64,000 nucleotides of DNA from Callipepla californica brunnescens (lineage: Eukaryota; Chordata; Aves; Galliformes; Odontophoridae): contig JALIRH010000125.1 in assembly GCA_023055505.1 (NCBI GenBank), positions 323,001 through 387,000 of the forward strand, given 5' to 3'. This document shows, one piece after another, positions 58,766-64,000 of the stretch. Both the position numbers and the translations under genes were made by a program. The notes beneath the pieces were generated by a model, which was not told where the DNA came from, searched no databases, and worked only from the letters and a program-made list of their open reading frames with translations. Each line of letters begins with the position of its first letter. Position 1 is the stretch's first letter.

Positions 58766-59345
58766 ACCCACAGCACAGAACCCGGCCCCAAAAGGGCATG
58801 AACGGACCCCATAACCCAGCCCTATAATGTCGATATCTGACCCCAAAACTCAGCGCCAAAATCCTGCAATTCCACCCCAAAATCTCCATTATCAGCCCCA
58901 GAATCCGATTATTTCCCCCAAATGTCAGCCCCAAATCCCATTAGTTCCCCCCTGACCCCACAATTTTCCCCCGACCCCATAATTCCCCCCCATGACCCTA
59001 TAATTTCCCCCCCAACCCCATCAATTCCCCCCTGTGACCCCATTACTTCACCTCCTGACCCTGTTACTTCCCCTATTCCCCCCGACCCTATAATTGCCCT
59101 AGAACAGCCGCAGGACGATTCCTCGGTGCTGTTTGAGGTCACATCAGCCCAACTCCATTACTTTCCCCGCGTCCCCATAATTCACCTGTTCCCCCCCGTG
59201 ACCCCATTAATTTCCCCTCTGACCCTATTAGTTCCCCTGTTCCCCCTCCAACCCTTTAAATTCCCCCTGACCCCATAATTCCCCCTGACCCCATTGCTTT
59301 CCTCCCGACCCCATAAATTCCCCCTGACCCCATAATTGCTCTATA
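58766..59345. repeat. C-rich minisatellite (CCCCTGACCCCATAATT-like)
   Basis: Irregular units of roughly 17-20 bp such as CCCCCTGACCCCATAATTCC, with TTA variants. It contains a partial copy (59104-59150) of the candidate exon that starts at 59350. ORFs on both strands here are repeat-derived. Confidence 0.8.
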
Positions 59346-59349
59346 ACAG

Positions 59350-59607
59350 CCGCAGGATGATTCCTCGGTGCTGTTTGAGGACACGTTGTACGCTGACGGA
59401 TATTCATCGCCACTCAACGTCGCACAGCGCTACGTTGTGGCCTGCAGGGACACCAAGAAGAAGCGACCCCGTGTGGCCGTTTTGGGGCCGTTCCAGGATT
59501 TGGGTTTTTTGGGGTCATTAGGGCCGATTTACGGTCACTTTGGGGTCACTCTGGAGCACTTTGGGGTGCAGTGCTGCATCGTGGCCTGCAGAGACACCAA
59601 GAAGTGA
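59350..59607 (+). CDS. Candidate coding exon, unrecognised protein
   Basis: After an acceptor-like CTCTATAACAG the frame reads PQDDSSVLFEDTLYADGYSS, PLNVAQRYVVACRDTKKKRP, RVAVLGPF, and stays open to a TGA at 59605-59607. Composition looks like real protein for at least the first 50 codons. After that it passes into TTTGGGG-type repeat and a degenerate second copy of VACRDTKK, so the true exon end is uncertain and no strong donor is visible. It is phase-compatible with the candidate exon ending at 36090 and lies on the same strand. Family not recognised; it could also be a duplicated exon relic. Confidence 0.45.
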   Translation, partial: PQDDSSVLFEDTLYADGYSSPLNVAQRYVVACRDTKKKRPRVAVLGPFQDLGFLGSLGPIYGHFGVTLEHFGVQCCIVACRDTKK

Positions 59608-59775
59608 CCCCATAGGGGATTTGATATGGTCCTTATGGGGTCGTTATAGGGTTTTGGGGTCACTTTGGGGTCATTTTGGGGCCCTTTGGGGCGCAGCGCT
59701 TCCAAGAAGTGTTGGAAGTAATCTGGGATATTTGGGGTCATTTTGCGTCACATCGGGGTCACTTCGGGTCATTGC
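59510..59775. repeat. TTTGGGGTCA-type minisatellite with exon-derived pieces
   Basis: Repeats of TTTGGGGTCACTTTGGGGTC type. Degraded copies of the exon segment GCGCTACGTTGTGGCCTGCAG (59429-59449) reappear near 59565-59600 and 59695-59715, so repeat growth captured exon sequence. Confidence 0.6.
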
Positions 59776-59779
59776 ACGT

Positions 59780-60054
59780 TGGGGCATGGCTCGAATGCGA
59801 GGCTTAACGTTGGCCATGCCCACTCGCTTCCCACTGGCTTCCGGTTTCCCACTTCCAGGCGTGCTTCCGCCTCCTTACCCACAATGCCCCGCTCGCTGCC
59901 GGAAATCCGCGCTCCCAGAAGTTTCAGTCATTTCCGGTCATCGTGCCTCGTTCCAGTGGCACTGTTCCGCCTCGCTACCCCACACCCCCGCCCTTTCCGC
60001 TGCCGATCTGTGCTGTGATTGGCCGAGCTGTGCCGTGGGGCCGGAAGCGGCCGC
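59780..60054 (+). promoter_or_regulatory. CpG-rich promoter of candidate gene B
   Basis: Dense CpG with many ETS-type GGAA/TTCC motifs (GCCGGAAATCC, TTTCCGGTCA, CCGGAAGCGG at 60041-60050) and an inverted CCAAT box (GATTGG, 60017-60022). An ATG in good context (CCGCATGG) follows four bases after the last ETS motif. TATA-less, typical of a housekeeping promoter. Confidence 0.65.
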
Positions 60055-60087
60055 ATGGTGGAAGCGGAGCTGGAAGCAGAGCACGTG
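60055..60087 (+). CDS. Candidate first exon of gene B (unrecognised)
   Basis: The ATG starts MVEAELEAEHV, followed by a possible donor GTG/GTCAGT at 60088. The downstream sequence turns at once into G-rich intron-like repeat. The next candidate exon (60947) has the same phase and the same GTCAGT donor. Protein not recognised; the acidic start is all that can be said. Confidence 0.4.
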
Positions 60088-60099
60088 GTCAGTGGCAGG

Positions 60100-60930
60100 G
60101 CGGGAGGGGCGGTTATGGGGCCGGGGTCAGGTTATGGGGTTATGGGGCAGGGATTTGGGGCTGGGGTCGTGGGTGTGGGGTCCAGGCTTGGGGCAGAGCT
60201 GTGGGGCAGAGTTGTGGGTCCAGGTGCACTGATTGGGGCAGAGCTGTGGGATGCGGGGCTGAGCTGTGGGGTGGATCTGTGGGGCAGAGCTGTGGCGGTT
60301 GGGGGGCGGAGGTGTGGTGCAGGTATGAGCAGATGTGGGGCTCAGATGCGGGGCTGAGCTGCGGGATGTGAGGCTGATCCATGGGGCAGAGCTGTGGAAT
60401 GTGGGGCTGATCTGTGGGGCAGGTAGGTATGTGGGGCAGAGCTGTGGGATGTGGGGCAGGTATGTGCAGATTGGGGTTGAGCCGTGGGGCTGAGGTGTGG
60501 GATATGGGGCAGCACTATGGGGCTGAGTTGTGGGGTTGAGCCGTGGGGCAGAGCTGTGGGATGTGGGGCAGATCTTTGGGTCCAGGTGTGGGGTTTGGGG
60601 CAGATGTGTGGGGCAGAGCCACAGGGCTGAGCTCTGGGGCCAGGTGTGGGGTGAGGGGCTGAGCTGTGGTGCAGAGCTGAGGGATGTGGGGCTGAGCTGT
60701 GGGTCCAGGTGTGGGGTTTGGGGCAGATGTGTGGGGCAGAGCCACAGGGCTGAGCTCTGGGGCCAGGTGTGGGATGAGGGGCTGAGCTGTGGGATGTGGG
60801 GCTGAGCTGTGTGGCCAGGGGATGAGGGGCAGAGATGTGGGGCAAATGTGTGGGATGTGGGGCAGCGCTGTGGGGCTGAGCTGTGGTGTGGATGTTTGGG
60901 GTGAAGGTGTGGGGCAGAGTTCTGCCCCAC
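60100..60930. repeat. G-rich minisatellite (GTGGGGCTGAGCT-like, ~13 bp)
   Basis: Irregular units GTGGGGCAGAGCT and GTGGGAT. One block with GGGTCCAGGTGTGGGG is tandemly duplicated (60578 and 60701, 123 bp apart). The 437-, 372- and 152-codon minus-strand ORFs across this region (HPHSSAPQ-type peptides) are repeat shadows. Confidence 0.85.
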
Positions 60931-60946
60931 AGAGGTGCTCCCGCAG

Positions 60947-60987
60947 GAGGTGGAGGAGATGCAGTGGCGGCATTCTGAGGGGAATAG
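60947..60987 (+). CDS. Candidate second exon of gene B (unrecognised)
   Basis: The acceptor is GTGCTCCCGCAG and the donor AATAG/GTCAGT. Translation reads EVEEMQWRHSEGN plus two bases. It follows MVEAELEAEHV in phase. An alternative acceptor (CTGCCCCACAG, 60932) would change the frame. No further exon was found before the 10-bp array; the rest of gene B may lie beyond it or be lost. Confidence 0.35.
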
Positions 60988-63155
60988 GTCAGTGCCCCAT
61001 TGCTGCCCCACAGCTGCCCCATAGCCACCCCATTGAGATCCACTGAGATCAGTGGAGACCCCATTGAGATCCGTAGGGACCCCATGGAGATCCATGGTGA
61101 CCCATGGCTGCCCCGTAGCTGCCCCACATCCGCCCCATAGCTGGGCGTGGCTTCGCTCTGGGCACACCGCCTTCTGCGGGACCCACAGCGACCCACACTG
61201 ACCCACAGTGACCCACACTGACCCATAGAGACCCACAGCGACCCATAGAGACTCATAGCGACCCATAGCGGGACCCACAGCGACCCAACCGACCCACAGC
61301 AACCTATAGGGGGAACCACAGCAACCCACAGAGACCGATAGCTCACACAGCGACCCACAGTGACCCACAGCGGGACCCACAGCGACCCATAGAGACCCAC
61401 AGCGACCCATAGAAACACATAGAGACTCATAGTTACCCACAGCGACTTATAGAGACCCACAGCGACTCACTGAGACCCACAGTGACCTATAGCTGGACCC
61501 ACAGACACCCACAGCAACCCAAAGTGACCCACAGCTTGACCCATAGCGACCCATGCCAGGAACCACAGCGATCCATTGGGACCCATAGCGATCCACAGCG
61601 ACCCATGGAAAACCACAGGGAGCAAGAGGGAGCCACAGAGACACAGCGACATCACGTGAGAGCGCCGCCTGGTGTCGTGGAGGGGGAACTGCAGCTCCTT
61701 AGGAATCTCCTGGGGCACATAGAGACCAACAGCGCCTCATAGCAGGACCCACACTGACCCACAGCGAACCATATTGGGACCCACAGCGTAACCCACAGCG
61801 ACCCGTAACAAACCACATTGACCCATTGCGACGCACTGCAACCCATAGCGACTCATAGAGGCACAGCGACACACAGCCATCCACAGCAACCCATAGCGAC
61901 CCAGCCGACCCACAGCAACCTATAGGGGGGCCCACAGCGACTCACAGCAACCCACAGAGACCGATTACAACCAATAGTGACCGATAGCGACCCACCGCGA
62001 CAGACAGCGACCCACACCGACCCATAGCAACCCACAGTGACCCACAGAGACCCACTGAGACCCATAGAGACCCAAAGCGACCCACAGCGACCCATAGCAG
62101 GACCTAGAGTGACCCATAGCGTCCCGAAGAGACCCGTAGCGACTCACTGCGACCCACAATGACCCATAGCTGGACCCACAGACACCCACAGCATGACCCA
62201 CAGCGACCCATTGCAACCCTTAGCAACATGTAGAGACTTATAGCGATCCACATCGACCCATAGCGACCCATGGATACACATAGCAAGACCCACAGTGACC
62301 CATAGCGTCCCATAGAGACCCGCAGCAAAACGTAGCAGCCCACGGAGATCGATAGCGACGCATAGTGACCCACAGCGACCCATAGCGCCCAATAGGAAAC
62401 CACTGATAGCAATAAGGAGCCCTAGAGACCCAGCGACATTACGTGAGAGCGCCCCCTGGTGGCGTGGAGGGGAACTGCAGCCCCTTAGGGATCCATTGGG
62501 AACCTTAGAGACCCACAGAGACCCATAGCAGGACCCACAGCAAACCAAAGCGATCCATAGCAACCCATAGCGATCCACAGTGACCCACAGTAACCCACAG
62601 CGAAGCATATTGGGACCCATAGCGACACATAGCGCCCAATAGGAAAACACAGAGTGCAATAGGAAGCCGTAGAGACACAGCGACATCATGTGAGAGCTCC
62701 CTCTGGTGGCGTGAAGGGGAACTGCAGCCCCTTAGGGATCTCCTGGGGCACGTAGAGACCCATAGCAGGACCCACACCGACCCACAGCGAACCCTATTGG
62801 GACCCATAGCGTGACCCACAGCGACCCACAGCAACCCATAGAGACTCATAGCAAACCACAGCAACCCACAGTGACCCATAGCGAGACCCACAGCGACCCA
62901 CAGTGACCCACAGCTTGACCCAAAGCAACCCATGCCGGGACCCACAGCGACCCATAGAAAACCTCAGAGAGCAATAGGAAGGCACAGAGACATCACGTGA
63001 GAGCGCCCCCTCCCCTGGTGGCGTGGAGGGGAACTGCAGCCCCTTAGGGATCTCCTGGGGCATATAGAGACCCACAGCGACCCATAGCAGGACCCACAGT
63101 GACCCACAGCAAACCATATTGGGACCCATAGCGGGACCCAGAGAGACCCACAGAC
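60988..63155. repeat. 10-bp minisatellite (GACCCACAGC/GACCCATAGC)
   Basis: A degenerate array with a 10-bp unit. Longer duplicated blocks of about 75 bp (GACATCACGTGAGAGCGCC... to ...CTTAGGGATCTCCTGGGGCA) occur four times, followed each time by related GCAGGACCCACAC...GAACCATATTGGGACCC sequence. The many minus-strand ORFs (GSLWVAVG-type peptides) are translations of the unit. Confidence 0.92.
62447..62465 (-). promoter_or_regulatory. CTCF-like motif in the 10-bp array
   Basis: Plus strand reads GAGCGCCCCCTGGTGGCGT. The known vertebrate CTCF consensus on this strand is TAGCGCCCCCTGGTGGCCA; 16 of 19 positions agree, including the whole AGCGCCCCCTGGTGGC core. Related but weaker copies lie at 61660-61678, 62694-62712 and 63001-63024 (the last split by a 5-bp insertion). 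Binding is not shown by sequence alone. Confidence 0.55.
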
Positions 63156-63522
63156 TGTTACAATGAAGGGTCGGGAACCCAGCTTGATGCTAGCTAATGT
63201 TCCATTTATTAAGCAACAACTCAAAGCTTAGATAGACAGAGAAGCAGTGTGTGTTAGGATCTAACTGGGGGAAGCTACAAGGATCTAATTGAGGGAATTT
63301 ACACTCCTCAGTGTTAACAGGTCAAGAATATAAAACACTCCTAGTCATCTAAACAAACAGTTTCTTATTGCTATCCATTACTGTCTTCTATTTCTTTTCA
63401 CTCCTTAGACATGGTTGTCTCAAGCTTATCAGCTTATCTTTACACAGCCTACGTCCAAGGTTTATGGCCTGATTCCTGCTTAGCTAACAGTTCCGTCTGA
63501 CTCCCACTTTTGCCATCACCCA
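63156..63522 (-). mobile_element. 3' LTR of the third ERV
   Basis: On + it starts TGTTACAATG. A poly(A) signal AATAAA on the minus strand (63210-63205) lies about 50 bp from that end. The U3 end is set at 63522, directly beside a polypurine tract AGAAAGGGGGAGAAG (minus, 63537-63523). An alternative U3 end at 63489 (TAGCTAACA) would give better inverted ends (TGTTA/TAACA) but no adjacent polypurine tract. Confidence 0.7.
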
Positions 63523-63568
63523 CTTCTCCCCCTTTCTGTTATGAATATTTTCTTTGTAGCATTGTCAA

Positions 63569-64000
63569 TCATCTTTTTGCGCACATTGTAAAATGCAAGG
63601 AAGTAACAGCAAAAGCGTTACAACGATCATCGCAATGTAGCACATCATTTTTAAGATACTGTGGAGCCATCCGGTGAGACCCCCATCCCGAGAATAATTT
63701 GTCCAACCAGTCCCAATCCCTCTGTTCCTGCAGTTTCTTCACTCCATCCCGTATGGTCTTGATACTTGCTTGAATTGAAACGGAATGTTCTGACAGGTTC
63801 ATGCAGCACATTCCTTCGAAATCCTCCCAGCCATGGCCTTGCGCCAGAAGTAGGAAATCAGTAGCAGCGCAATTTTGTGGCGCAGCATGTCTGACACTGT
63901 CCGCATCAAGTAAAAGACCTGTTAAAGCTAAACTAGTGGCATTTCCTTGTTTTGCTAAGCAAGAACCCAGTTTGTTCAGTGTTGCCAAAGCTTTAGCAAC
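63569..64000 (-). pseudogene. env transmembrane subunit remnant of the third ERV
   Basis: A minus-strand frame open from the right edge. It contains a heptad-like region (LALTGLLLDADSVRHAAPQN), then AATDFLLLAQGHG and a GMCCMNLSEHS segment, in the place of the immunosuppressive-like and disulfide motifs of alpha-/gamma-type Env. The first Cys of the expected CX6CC motif is Trp (W-EDFEGM-CC), so the covalent link to the surface subunit would be lost. Near 63680-63692, in a GGGATGGGGG context, the frame shifts: the hydrophobic membrane span with TLLLLLPC is encoded in another frame, and this ORF ends in an unrelated tail. Env normally mediates receptor binding and membrane fusion; this copy cannot. 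Confidence 0.82.

Larger units (their letters stand above)
63156..64000 (-). mobile_element. Third ERV: 3' LTR and env end, continues off the right edge
   Basis: A minus-strand LTR followed, to its right, by a purine-rich tract and an env transmembrane subunit. The rest of the provirus lies beyond 64000. The LTR inserted at the edge of the 10-bp array. Env resembles the alpha-/gamma-type transmembrane subunit rather than class II betaretrovirus or ERV-L. Confidence 0.85.

Noticed and set aside
60127..61460. ORFs of 437 and 372 codons on the minus strand (HPHSSAPQ/GSLWVAVG peptides)
   Set aside because: They cross two unrelated minisatellites, overlap in two frames of one strand, and contain only unit translations.
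61447..63129. Overlapping minus-strand ORFs of 62-181 codons (CGSLWVAVG peptides)
   Set aside because: Shadows of the 10-bp GACCCACAGC array.
1..64000. Intact telomere end
   Set aside because: TTAGGG tracts are degenerate, lie in both orientations and are flanked by other sequence on both sides; only short perfect runs exist.

Overview
The window is vertebrate, almost certainly avian and most likely galliform (chicken-like), subtelomeric or microchromosomal DNA. Evidence: a CR1-type LINE reverse transcriptase fragment; several kinds of endogenous retrovirus (ERV); kilobases of degenerate TTAGGG repeat; spliced exon fragments closely related to the nuclear exporter XPO1; and GC-rich minisatellites of 8, 10, 11 and about 13 bp around CpG-rich gene starts. 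No bacterial-style gene, tRNA, rRNA or CRISPR array was seen. The species is an inference.

Layout. 1-3620: degenerate TTAGGG, G-rich on +. 3621-13375: a satellite of about 592 bp, 17 landmark copies, with an eight-unit (about 4.74 kb) higher-order period. 13376-14795: degenerate CCCTAA, so the two telomere-like blocks flank the satellite in inverted orientation. 15003-20467: minus-strand class I (gammaretrovirus-like) ERV with His-tRNA primer site and a UGA stop at the gag-pro junction; env and the 3' LTR are missing. 20468-21365: more CCCTAA. 22108-24784: four minus-strand exons matching a contiguous stretch of XPO1, cut off on both sides. 25020-25478: CR1 fragment. 25479-29900: plus-strand ERV (ERV-L-like by pol and 5-bp target duplications) with Lys1,2-tRNA primer site, a membrane-protein-like ORF upstream of gag, then gag, pro, RT and partial RNase H.

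29901-35570 and 36425-40492: 11-bp minisatellite, split by a CpG-rich island (35575-36330) holding a candidate first exon. 40505-46228: 8-bp TGACATTC array interrupted by two LTR-like insertions with 5-bp target duplications. 46229-58765: second large degenerate TTAGGG field, with two solo LTRs of the 25479 ERV family. 58766-61000: CCCCTGACCCCATAATT-like repeats, a candidate coding exon, a second CpG-rich promoter with two small candidate exons, and a G-rich minisatellite. 61000-63150: 10-bp GACCCACAGC array with four copies of a CTCF-like motif block. 63156-64000: minus-strand LTR and damaged env (transmembrane subunit) of a third ERV, running off the right edge.

No complete host gene is visible. 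The main stories are structural: (1) telomere-like blocks were duplicated across the window (1371-2450 versus 57285-58765) and ERVs then inserted, so both the empty and the filled site of one solo LTR can be read here; (2) an XPO1-derived segment keeps open frames and splice sites despite many changes; (3) two unrelated arrays share a period near 592 bp. Many ORFs of 60-437 codons are frame shadows of 6-, 8-, 10-, 11- and 13-bp repeats and are not annotated as genes.
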